Assembly: GCA_029747015.1 (NCBI GenBank)
Contig: JAKOGI010000105.1
Coordinates: 777,933-841,932, forward strand
Length of the DNA: 64,000 nucleotides
Direction of reading: 5' to 3'
Source: Carnegiea gigantea
Taxonomy: Eukaryota; Streptophyta; Magnoliopsida; Caryophyllales; Cactaceae
Each line of letters opens with the position of its first letter. Positions within the stretch are counted from its first letter, which is position 1. The notes below the pieces were generated by a model. That model was not told where the DNA came from. It did no database searches and was given only the letters and a program-made list of their open reading frames with translations. Made by a program: the position numbers and the translations under genes. Below, piece after piece: positions 33,116 through 42,960 of this stretch.

Positions 33116-34130
33116 TGATGGAACCATGAAAGGAAATCACAGATATTTAAGGCTGATTCTAAAGTTAAACTGAGCAAGCTGAAATCAAACTTGAGTTTAA
33201 ATGAGATCACGAATGAATGAGTGAATGAAGGATAATCTAAACCCTTGCTTGGATAGAGAAACATCACTAAGCTTGAGTCGGTCCTTAACCTTAATTAGGA
33301 TACAGAAATACCACCCAGTTAAGTGTTAAGACTTACTTGATCACCACCTTAGTCGACCAAATTAAGGATAAGTAACTAAAGTATTTAGGGGAAACGAAAG
33401 CAAAATGCTCTCAATTCTGTTTGTATCCAAGGCCTTATGCACATGGCCCTTAGGCTAGAAAGTAGCAAAGGAGGTTTCCTCTCTAAGAAGGAAACATCTA
33501 AACAAGCTTAGCTAAGTGCTTAAGACTAATCTAGTTTATAAGCTTGATTAATCTAGGCTAATTACAACCAGAATACAAGGAAAGCAAGATAAATGATGAT
33601 ACTTAACCTTAACACACTTAAATTAAGCTAATACATTAGTTTACTAGCAAAGAAGTAGCCAGTAGGAGCACTTTTCGACTGACTAATTCGGTTGCAAGGA
33701 GCAAAATCTCTCTTTATTTTCTCAATGGTTGCTCTTCCTAAAACCTGTTTTAGCTGCCAATGATGATGTTCCTGGTCTCCTTGATGCATGATTGAAGCAA
33801 GCAAGTGAGTATTCAGCTGAGGAAACCCTTCGAAGGAGGAAAGACACGCAGCAGCTTAACTGGGTTCTAGAAACAGTTTTCAGCCCGATGCTTGGACCGA
33901 AAAATTAACATCTTAAGGATCCCAACAATGCAAAAATATCAAACTTCAGCCATAATGTAACTTAAATAATTAAGTGAAAAAAACTGGGAACATTCTGGCC
34001 ATTTAACCCGGTTGCATCAGTATGGCCCTTTTCCAGAATGTGAGCCATTGCTTGAAATTTGGAGCCTGCATTAGACCTTACTAGACTTTTAGGACCTTTC
34101 GCAATGTCTTGGCTTAAGGGGACTCTATCA
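33116..34130 (-). repeat. Element J 5' LTR
   Basis: 1015 bp copy of the LTR at 27342-28632. It ends TCTATCA on the plus strand, then AGTGA (target duplication). The open stretch at 33962-34189 is the LTR copy of the pol tail ([17 protein letters not shown]). Confidence 0.9.
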
Positions 34131-34135
34131 AGTGA

Positions 34136-34586
34136 CTTGATCATGATGCTTTTGAAATCATGAACTTTTGTAAAATAGAGGTTGGACAATTGTTTTGTAT
34201 TTACACTGGGGATCGACTTTTACCGCTTCCTAATGTCGATCGAACCACCTTACCTCACTAGGCTAACCTTTATTGGGTACCTCATGAAGCCAAGGTTGTT
34301 CAACCCACACCTTATCCTCCACCCCCTCATTCTAGCCAAGCTGGACCTAGTTCTTCCTCTCAAGCACCACCTACTGACTGTGCTGACTTACAAGCCACCC
34401 TTACGTCCGTTCAAGAGGAGCAAGTGCCTCCGAGCTTATGTTGCTTTTGAGAATGTCACGTTTCGTGATTTTGTCACACAGTGCCACGACGAGCTCCGTG
34501 GGATACTTGCTACCCAGACAAAATATTTCCAAGACTATAGGGCATGTTTAAAGACCTGGTGGGATTGGCATATCTCTTATGGCTAA
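34136..34586 (+). pseudogene. Element C: ATHILA-ORF1-like protein, 3' part
   Basis: Continuation of the C ORF1 after the J insertion. The first codons, LDHDAFEIMNF, match the place where B reads LDQAAFEIMNFG, so the break lies inside a conserved segment. It then runs in alternating frames through a Pro-rich tail (PPPPHSSQAGPSSSSQAPPT) and a conserved end near YRACLKTWWDWHISYG, with a stop at 34584-34586. Several frameshifts are present. Confidence 0.75.
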
Positions 34587-35459
34587 CCACTCCATCCTCC
34601 TCCACCACCTCCTTTCTGGTATCTTTTTGCTTTCCCCCTTCCCTTTTTCGCTTATGTGCCTACATTGAGGGCAATGTGTGATTTAAGCATGGGCGAGTTG
34701 TATATATTATTTGGCATCTGATGCCTGATTTGGTTTGGTGTGCTTGTGTTTTGTATGTATTATTTATGATAGTTTTTGGAGTTTTTATTATAGGTTTTAG
34801 TTTTATTTGGTTAACAACATTTTAGATGTGTATTTAGTTTTCTTTTCACTCTATGTTGCATTTTAGTTTTTCTTATAATAGTTTCTTCTTATAATTCTTA
34901 CATTTTTTTTCCTCGCATTATTAATAGGAGTATGCATAAAAAAATGAAAAGAAGAAAAAAAAGAAAAAGAATCCTATGATGATGATCTGTGTTGATTAGG
35001 TAGACTTCTTTGATTTAGTTTGATCCTTTGAATGGCTCAAATTGTTAATAAAAATGCTTGAGAATGAATTTACAAAATGAGCTTTATGATTTGACCATAT
35101 GTTGAGTGCGAGTTGATTACCCCATGACTCTTTACATGAACTTTGGTATATGTTTTCTAATGAGCTAGTTATGACTTTGGCAGATATCCCATGAGGCTTT
35201 GAGCTTTTAGAGACTATTTATCAATTTAGTCTCATGTTTCTTTCATGTGTGACTCTTCCTTGTCATCAATTCTCAAGAATTTGCTTTCACTCTCATTCAA
35301 GATCACATTTAGCAAATGCATTTAGGTAATATGATTGAGGCATTCTTTGATTTGTTAAACCCAACGACCAAATAGCCACATTTGTTATGTATTACATCCT
35401 TTGGTAGCCCCTTTGAGCTTATATCTGTTTTTCTTGATTTGAATCTCCTATTATAGCCA
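34587..35459 (+). other. Element C 3' untranslated region
   Basis: Non-coding 3' region matching D (63093-63890) in reverse complement. It holds a hairpin-type motif (34662-34677) followed by a purine run (34690-34700), and an A/G-rich tract (34939-34972). It ends abruptly at about 35459, where element B begins in the opposite orientation; no 3' LTR follows. Confidence 0.75.
34662..34677 (+). other. Hairpin-type motif of element C
   Basis: ACATTGAGGGCAATGT is a perfect inverted repeat (six-base arms, four-base loop). It is followed 12 bases on by TGGGCGAGTTG. The same motif lies in B (36343-36358), D (63858-63873) and, degraded, in F (17051-17066). Confidence 0.8.
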
Positions 35460-36420
35460 CCTTTGTTCCCTCAATTCTCATTCCTTAGACTAAAATCTAC
35501 CATAAGCTTGACAAGACTCAAATTCACCATCACCAAAATTCAAACACCCTAGACAATCATGAGGACTTTCATAAGGTTGTAATAGTGCCATGGGTAAAGG
35601 TAAGAGGGGAACAAATGTTTTGGAAAGGTAGAGCTGGAAGCCATAGACTAAGAGCCAAATGTATCCAATGCAACATTACAACGTCCTCCTTAAACCAATA
35701 CGATTTAACAACAAAATACATCCCCAATTGAAGAGATGAAAGTTGAAAGACCCAAAAAATTGACAATTCTAACAAGGGTAACACTCTCTTTATTATTCAC
35801 CTTTTTTGGTTTTTTGTGTTCTTTTTTCTTTCATCTTTTTTTGTTTTCTAATTTTTTTCTTTTTTTTTTCTATCGTTCTCTTCATTTTTTCCAAAAGAGT
35901 TAGCCAAGGGAAATCCATACCAAACTTTAAATTCCAACTCTTCTCTAAACTTTATACAAAAAGAACGAGGGATTTTCTTTTTTCAAACAAGATCACACAT
36001 CCCTTCACCAAATAACCAAAATCCACTAAACGATCTAAATACTTCTTACTAGCTCCTAATCAAGCTTGATACAAAAGAATGAAATGTTGCTCTAGTCTTA
36101 GCTTAGGGGTAAGGTAATAATTTGTCCATAGCCATAGACTAATAATAGACAAAGTAAATTGCAACCTCGAGTTTAAAGAAAGCAAAATGCATATCTAAAA
36201 TGCTGTTAAGCAAATAAAACTAAAACCTACAATAAAAACTCTAAAAACTATCACAAATAATATATAGAAAACACAAGCACATCAAACCAAATTAGGCACC
36301 ATACGTCAAATAATATATACAACTCCCCCATACTTGAATCACACATTGCCCTCAATGTGGGCACATAAGAGAAAAAGGGAAGGGGAGAAGCAAAAAGATA
36401 TCAAAAAGGAGGTGGTGGTG
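35460..36420 (-). other. Element B 3' untranslated region
   Basis: Non-coding 3' region homologous to D (62446-63085 and 63640-63890), with about 500 bp missing near 36140 relative to D. It contains the T-rich plus-strand run (35801-35892) and the hairpin-type motif (36343-36358) with an adjoining polypurine run (minus strand TATGGGGGAGTT, 36320-36331). It starts at the inverted junction with C and has no LTR or terminal polypurine tract. Confidence 0.75.
36343..36358 (-). other. Hairpin-type motif of element B
   Basis: Minus strand ACATTGAGGGCAATGT, identical to the copy in C, followed by TATGGGGGAGTT. Confidence 0.85.
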
Positions 36421-36429
36421 GAGGATGAG

Positions 36430-37713
36430 GTGATTGGCCAGAAGAGATATGCCAATCACACCAGGTCTCTAAATACACCTTATAGTCCTGAAAATATTGA
36501 GTCTGGGTAGCAAGCATCTCATGGAGCTCGTCGTAGCCCTCTTAGACAAAATCACGAAGGGCGGCATTCTCAAAAGCAACATAAGCTCGGAGGGACACTT
36601 GCTTCTCTTGAATGGACCTAAGGGTGCCTTGTAAGTTAGTATAGTCAGTAGGGGATGGTTGAGGGGAAGAACTAGGTCCAACTTAACTAGAATGAGGGGG
36701 TGGAGGATGAGGTGCAGGTTGAACAACCTCGGCATCACCAGGTACCCAATAAAGGTTAGCCCAGTGAAGTACGGTGGTTTAATCGACATTGGAAAGTAGC
36801 AAAAGCTTATCCATAGGGTAAATCCAACACAATCGTCCAGCCTATACCAAAGTTCATGATTTCAAAAGCAGCTTGATCAAGCCGCTCAGACCAAGAAACT
36901 CTATCATCAGGGTTGGGCTCAATACCCAAAAATCCAGCAATAGTAGTCACAATCCCATCAATGACTATCCTGCCCTTAGTGCTAACAACAGCACTATACA
37001 ATTGTCTGGCCAAAAATGAACCGGGATCAAGCTGGACACCGTCAAGCATACAGGATAAGAAATATAACTCAGATAATCATGGGATCTCGAGCAAAGAAAT
37101 AGCAAGCTAGGATGCGCTAAGCGACATGAATACAAGGGTTCCTAATATGTGAGCAGTTGGATGAACTAGTGCTGTGCCTAATACTCCCCAAAAGTTCACC
37201 CCAAAATGCATTTGGGTTCAATTCACGGGTGACTTGTCCATTTAGTAAATCCATATCAGGTGAAAAATCAAATATAATGTTAAAGGTACCTAAGTTCAAC
37301 TCATATAATTGTCCTTGCAAATAGAACATAATGTATCCTGCTTGACGTTGAGACCCTCTAGTAACCTCGGCATGGAGTGTACTCAGGAACTCTAGGGTCA
37401 GGTTCCAATATGTATACTCTTTTATTTCAATTAAGTGTCCCATACCACCTCGTGCAAACAACCACCTAGTATCATCTAACATTCCTAAACGTGCTAATAA
37501 TTTCTCATCATAATATTGAGTTGCCATCACCATGCTTAATTGACATAGTTATATCTAGCAACATGATCAAGATTTGTCAATCCAAGAGGGTGAGGAATGT
37601 TATTTTGAGCATGTGCATTTGGTGGAGGTTCGGGATATCCCTTGAGGTCGGGTTGGTGCTTGACTTGAGGATCCAACCTCCTCGACACTCCTTTGTCTTT
37701 TGGTAGGTGCCAT
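36430..37713 (-). pseudogene. Element B: ATHILA-ORF1-like protein
   Basis: The best-preserved copy of this protein in the window. The start codon at 37711-37713 opens MAPTKRQRSVEEVGS. Then come HAQNNIPHPLGLTNLDHVAR (37536-37778 frame), YYDEKLLARLGMLDDTRWLF and QLYELNLGTFNIIFDFSPDM (37117-37533), and LDPGSFLARQLYSAVVSTKG with ERLDQAAFEIMNF (36807-37049). It ends with a Pro-rich tail and a conserved C-terminus near 36460. The blocks lie in at least three frames, so it is a pseudogene. It follows the protease at once (37907), with no pol. Its function is unknown; related proteins are known only from Athila-like elements. Confidence 0.8.
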
Positions 37714-37899
37714 TGTTTGCAAAATGAAACAAAAATTGAAACTAAAAACCTAAAAAATTGAAATTTGAGAAAGAACAAAAAATGAAGATAGGCATACTCA
37801 TGGAAGACTCATTAGAAGAATAGGTCTCCACCTCGGGTATGTTAGGTGGTGTAGGAGCAATAAACTCCACCTTAACATTACCCTGGTCGGGATCCTCAA
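37714..37899 (-). other. Element B: short protease-ORF1 spacer
   Basis: Only about 190 bp, against about 1.26 kb in C. It lacks the post-pol motif seen in C and F. Confidence 0.6.
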
Positions 37900-38430
37900 T
37901 TGAAATTCAATCATACTTTGAAGGGTCAGGACAACCACAATCATCCTCTATCTCAAGCTCAGGAGATAGACGAAGTAAATTAGATAGGAAAGAATTGGAG
38001 GAAACAATTTTATCTTCCATAAACAAAATGCAGCATAACGCCCCTACCTCAAATGTTATCTGCCCCACGTTTACATTAATTGTGCAACTTGAAGTAGCCA
38101 AAAAGGGTCTTCCAAGAATAACTTAGGCATCGTCAATCTCATCATATCAGCAATGATAAAACCTTCTAGCACCTATATATCTCCTATTTTTACATGGACA
38201 TCCTCCAACATACCTAAAGGTCGTGTTTCAGAACCATCCGCTAATTGGAGTGAAAGGGTGTTGGTTATAATGGTTGCAAATGAAGCTTATGAGACATAAA
38301 GTAGGGCATCAAATTGACACTTTCCACCAAGATCATATAGGGCTCTAACAATCTTCACTTTTCTCATGACACACGGGATAGGAATGCTGTTGAGGACTGG
38401 AAGCTTAGGGGGAAAGACTTTGAGGAGATC
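37900..38430 (-). pseudogene. Element B: aspartic protease
   Basis: Athila-type protease. The active-site segment reads RALYDLGGKCQFDA (near 38310-38350), family RALCDLGASVSLMP, so the Asp is kept but the downstream Ala-Ser is changed. The second half is clearer: ADGSETRPLGMLEDVHVKIG and the C-terminal ATSSCTINVNVGQITFEVG (37907-38101). Multiple frame changes. Confidence 0.75.
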
Positions 38431-38960
38431 AATTTTCTCTAAAAGTTATGGGCTCAGCCTCATCATTTTTCTCCTTACTCTTAGCCATGATAGCCTCTCT
38501 ACCCTCCTTAAGTGTCATGCCCTTAGAATCTTCTACCACTTCTTTCAAGGTAACTCAATTACATTGCTCGTGGGGGTTAGACTCAGGTTTACTAGGCAAT
38601 CTACCCGGGCGTGTAGATGAAAAGGTAGCTTGTTGAGCAATTTAAGCTTTCAACATCTTATTGTGAGTAGTAAGCACATTAACCTTAAAGGCCAATTTCT
38701 TAATAAATTCATCTTGCTTTTGTTATGCTAAAAGCATACTCTCCATCAAAATCTCTATGTTCGATTTTGGAGGTGCTTGTTGAGGATAGGATGGCCTTTG
38801 AAATCTAGGGGTGGTCTAAAATTCATTTGGGGCACGAGTAGGCCATTAGACCTATAGGAGAAATTGGGGTGATTCCTTTAACCAAGATTATATGTGCTAG
38901 AGAAACGATCATTTGTTGGTCTAAGGTTATAGTTGTTCACGTAGTTGGCCTAATCACTTA
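38431..38960 (-). pseudogene. Element B: gag-protease linker
   Basis: Recognisable in pieces: FIKKLAFKVNVLTTHNKMLK (coiled-coil-like, family KVEVLTTHNKMLETQIAQQ) and VVEDSKGMTLKEGREAIMA before the protease. Stops and frameshifts are frequent. Confidence 0.65.
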
Positions 38961-39946
38961 CATCTTGGGCAAAAGCACTACCCACTTGTCAATGCGCAGT
39001 CAAATGATCAACTGACCGACATATATCACATGATGGGGAAGGGGCACTTAAACTTACAGAACTAACATTCAAGCGCTCTAATTTTTTAGAAATAGCATCG
39101 ACTTTAGAAGAAAGAATAGAAATAACATCTAATTCCAGCTTACCTCCAAGCTGCTTCAGTTGGGTTCTCTCAAATGACCATTGAAAATTGTTAAAAGTCA
39201 TCTCCTCTATAAAATTATATGCTTCATCTTCAGTTTTACTCATAAGAGTACCTCCTACTACTACATCAATAGTAGATCTTAATAACTGAGTGATTCCGTT
39301 GCAAAATGCCTTCACAATCATCCACCTTTGAAGGCCATGGTGAGGGCATAATCATAAAAGGTCCTTGAATCGCTCCCAGGCTTCATGGAGCCTCTCATTT
39401 GCCTTTTGGGAGAAGATCGTGATTGCATTCCGTAGGCTTGCCATCTTACTCAGAGGAAAGAACTTGGCAAAAAAAACTTTTGTGAGGTTATCCCATGTCG
39501 TGATGCATCCTAGAGGCAATGAGTAAAGCCACACCTTCGCCTTATGCCTAAGTGAAAAGGGAAATACGCGCAAGTGGATGGCTTCGGGAGAAGCTCCGTT
39601 GACCTTTAACAAGTCACACATCTCTAAAAAGACCGAGAGATGTAAGTTGGGATGTTCTAACGGGGTGCCTCCGAACTGGGATTGCTGCACCATTGATATA
39701 AGGGCTGGTTTGAGCTCAAAATTTGTTCACTTTTAGGGTTGCCCGACCAATGCTTAAGGAAATGCCTTGGACTCCCTGGGTAATAAAATCCCGAAGTGTA
39801 CTTCTTTGGTCACCCCTTATACCTGCCATCGACGAAGAAATTACTTGAGCATTTAGTGTTTGCTGTTCTACCCTTAACTTCTTCCTCTTGGAGCGAAGAG
39901 TCCTTTTGATTTCGGGATCAAGTTCAAATGAAAAGGGCGTTCGCAT
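38961..39946 (-). pseudogene. Element B: gag
   Basis: Athila-type gag in three open blocks. The start (39716-39946) opens MRTPFSFELDPEIKRTLRSK, about 125 bases after the PBS. The capsid core (39352-39693) reads LEHPNLHLSVFLEMCDLLKV, then FPFSLRHKAKVWLYSLP and HEAWERFKDLL, the standard retrotransposon gag domain. The C-terminal block (38989-39321) reads DEAYNFIEEMTFNNFQWSFE and CDICRSVDHLTAH, a zinc-knuckle-like end. The last two blocks share a frame and are split by a stop; the first is in another frame. Confidence 0.85.
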
Positions 39947-40070
39947 ATAAACGAGAAATCTGTAAAATTACCAGCAAAACTACGAACACAAATAAAAAAT
40001 ATAAAGAAAAAAAAGAATGAGAAAATGCTTAGTCAATTTCTAAGGGCAAACTCAATATCCACAAATTTGG

Positions 40071-40088
40071 TCCCTGGCAACGACGGCA
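40071..40088 (-). other. Element B primer-binding site (tRNA-Asp type)
   Basis: Minus strand TGCCGTCGTTGCCAGGGA, close to TGGCGCCGTTGCCGGGGA, the Athila-type PBS I would assign to tRNA-Asp. It lies six bases inside the LTR edge, after AGTTTT. Confidence 0.75.
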
Positions 40089-40094
40089 AAAACT

Positions 40095-41452
40095 TGACAT
40101 ATGCCTGCAAGCACACAGTTGTTGTAGTTGAGAAAGATATTGTTCCTAGAGAGATTAATTGTAATCTATTGAGTTTTGTCCTATAAAATTACTAAGCAAG
40201 TAAATTTCAATTGAGAGTTTAAACAATGCTATAATCTAATAAGAAGATTCAGTCAATTTAAAACATCTAGGGACTTGTTTCACCTAATAAGGATGTGGAT
40301 TGATGGAATATAACATGTACTTGATCTATAATGGGATATTGAAAGGGTGCAATTGCATTTAGAATTCAATCTTTTCTTTTGAAATAAATTGAATTGCCTA
40401 GATAACCAATTGTCATTCTTTCAAATGTCCTTGTTTAGTCTAAGTTATAGATTTTTGATGGCTAAAGGCCCTCTTAACAAGCAAATCTTTCTAAAGTATT
40501 GCTAAGTCAAGTCCTATCTTATTGATCAAATAGCAAGTTTCATCTTTCAGTCCTTCACTAAACTATTTAAAATCAGTAAGAAATATAGCCCAAGTTCACC
40601 CACAACAATCTCACACATAAGATAGAATTTAACCAATTCCAATCAAAAATAAGCACAACTAAATAAAAATGAGAGATTCCAAAATTAATACTTGGCCAAC
40701 AATCCCCAGATTCAGAAAACTACTCATGTATATTTAAAATAACGACAACTAAATGAAGTTGAGAGAAGAAAGCATAGCACAATTGAAGATCCTTCAAGGG
40801 TTTTCCAACTTCGTAAGGGCTCCAAACAAAAAACACTTCTTTACAACTAATACTTTAAAACGAACTAGAAATCTAAAACTAAACCTAGAAAAATAGAAAA
40901 TATTGACAAAACTAGAGAACAAGAGTTCTCTTCTGCTGTCTCTCCTCAGAATCTACTGCAAAATGGCCCTATTTAAAGAAGAAGTCAATCAACCTGGACC
41001 ATATGATGAAGGAAAATAAAGAAAATTGCAGGTATGGTTGCACCACGGACCATCCGTGGTGAGCTCTATCTCGATATTCTTCTATTCTTTCTTCCTTCCA
41101 CGGGCACAGTGACTTGGGGATGGCTATGGGGGGTCAAACTACACTCATTTGTGGTCAAATCTGGGCTAACATGGTCCAAAGACTTGAAAAAAAAAAATAA
41201 CCAGAACCAGACGTAAAATAGAAAAAGGAGTGCATAATATAGCATAAAAAGGATTCACTCGCATCCCGTGAAAATGGTAGGAGAAAAATCAGCTTACTTC
41301 TCCCCGGGTCACGAAGATCTAAGTAAGGGGGAACATCTAGTGGCTAGTTTGAAGTGGCAATTAGGCCATAAATAAAGTCGTGAACTATACCCAATTCTCC
41401 CTAAAATGGCACAAAACGACCTCAAAATAGAGTGCACTTCAGAGACTTATCA
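40095..41452 (-). repeat. Element B 5' LTR (LTR4)
   Basis: About 1.36 kb, beginning on the minus strand TGATAAGTCTCTGAAG at 41452 and ending ATATGTCA at 40095 beside the PBS. It is not the same subfamily as LTR1-3 or the LTR of F: the termini agree but the interior does not. A CCGTGGTGAGCTC block is at 41045-41070. Right flank is GTCAC. Confidence 0.75.
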
Positions 41453-42960
41453 GTCACTTTGGGAAAGGATATATAGTCTGCTCAAGATGAATCATGGCCA
41501 ATCCATCCAAATTAAGGCCATCAGCTAAATGCCGCCTCCTAAGACGGAAAAGCAAATCTGAGGTTTCCTCGAATTTACACAATTTATTAGCCCATTCATT
41601 TCAAAACCGTTAACAACTTATGAACTAATTCTTAACAAATTGAGGAGAACTTCAACGATTGGATGCGATGAGCCTCATTAAAACACTTTTTGTCACCAAA
41701 AAAAAATCTCCCAAACTCACTAGTTCTACGGCCACTAAATGATGATTTACTGTTCTTGCTTTATTAAACAATAATAGAATTGTAGTAGGCATAATTTTAG
41801 CCCAAGAAGATGCTAGAAAAGAAGACGTCATTTATTATTTGAGCAAAAATTTATTTGATTATGAGGTCCGATATACTCATACCGAAAAGATGTGCGTACA
41901 CTATATGCTCAATGATAAGGTCAATATCATAGCCAAATTGGATCCATTGAAACATCTCATGTCTCGACTCATTCTATAGGGGAGGTTTTTATAGAGGATG
42001 GTTCTACTCTCTGAAGTCCATTTGGAGTTCTTAGCACAATAATCCATGAGAGGAAGAGTAGTAAATTTCCTTATTGACCATGCCATGGCATAAAAGGAAG
42101 AAAATTATAATCTTTTAGGTGAAGATGCCTCTTAGGCAAAGACAAACTTAATAAATGGACTTCGAAGGTGCATTGAATCACAAGGGTTACCAGTTAGCAT
42201 CCTAATCGTATGATCATAGGGGTGACATATCCCAATCTCTACTAAGATAGACTTTAAGGAAACAAATAAAGCGGCTATTTATGAAGCTTGTATTATAGGA
42301 ATACGTGCTACCTAACATTTCTAAATCGAAACTTCAAATGTGTATGGGGACTCGAGATTTATTATAAATCATATCAGTGGATGGTAGAAAGTGAAAAGTA
42401 TGAATGTTGCGCTTTCCCAAACTTGGTTAGGGACAATAAATAACATCCTATTTTGACAAGTTAAGGTTCACTTACCTCTTGAGAGAGGAAAGCCAATTTC
42501 TGGAATTGACAAAATTAGCATCTATAATACCTATACAAGACAACGAATCCGATTTGATTATCACAATGTATGGAAGATGCAAGCTAGGTTATTACCTAGA
42601 AATAAAGGAGGATGAAGAAATGTGCCAATGGTGTACGGACATATTGAATTACCACTAGAAAGGGGACTATCTGTTTGATTTCTCTGAATTACCCAAGGAC
42701 TACTCTGTCATCCAGCCTTACAATTTAGAGTGGATAATGATAGACCCTATAAGAAGACCACTTATGGCATTAACCTATGATGTGGAGGTCGGTTTGTTAC
42801 CATCTTCAACTTCTCAGCCCGTCCCGGGTCACCATAGAGATCTCTCCACTATAGGCAAACTTAATGTGAAGTTTTTAGGAATGGGCTTCCTAGAGAGGAA
42901 GATGCACCTCTTACAATATTAGTAGTCATTAAAATTGTTTGAGATCTAATTCTACAACAC
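41453..42960 (+). pseudogene. Tat/Ogre-like element: RT end, RNase H and archaeal-type RNase H
   Basis: The strongest Tat/Ogre block in the window. The RT thumb region reads MPPPKTEKQI then GFLEFTQFISPFIS (family MPxPKTEKQVRGFLGRLNYISRFIS). The first RNase H leads to KLDPLKHLMSRLI with GRF, then VVNFLIDHAMA (family KWQMLLSEFDI...ALADFLADHA). The second, archaeal-type RNase H that defines the clade follows near 42270-42310 as AAIYEACIIGIRAT (family AEYEACILGLQAA, with its catalytic Glu kept) and ends near 42480. It lies on the same strand as the gag and protease at 11630-14465 and continues the expected order, with most of RT missing. Stops are frequent. Confidence 0.65.

Larger units (their letters stand above)
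27342..34130 (-). mobile_element. Element J: near-complete Ty3/gypsy chromovirus-like element
   Basis: A 6.8 kb LTR retrotransposon on the minus strand with both LTRs, PBS, gag, protease, RT, RNase H, integrase and polypurine tract, inserted into ORF1 of element C. Termini are TGAT...ATCA. Every domain is recognisable, but the coding region has many stops and frameshifts, and two integrase catalytic residues are replaced. It resembles element A in domain sequence (DGGS-type protease, YFDDILIYS RT), and the group fits the Galadriel/Reina-like chromoviruses in a loose sense. No chromodomain is evident in the C-terminal part I can read. Confidence 0.9.

Noticed and set aside
14466..41457. TCACT/GTCACT as the target duplication of one 27 kb element
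   Set aside because: The outer LTRs differ in sequence and the inner domains belong to several elements; the match is short and could be chance.
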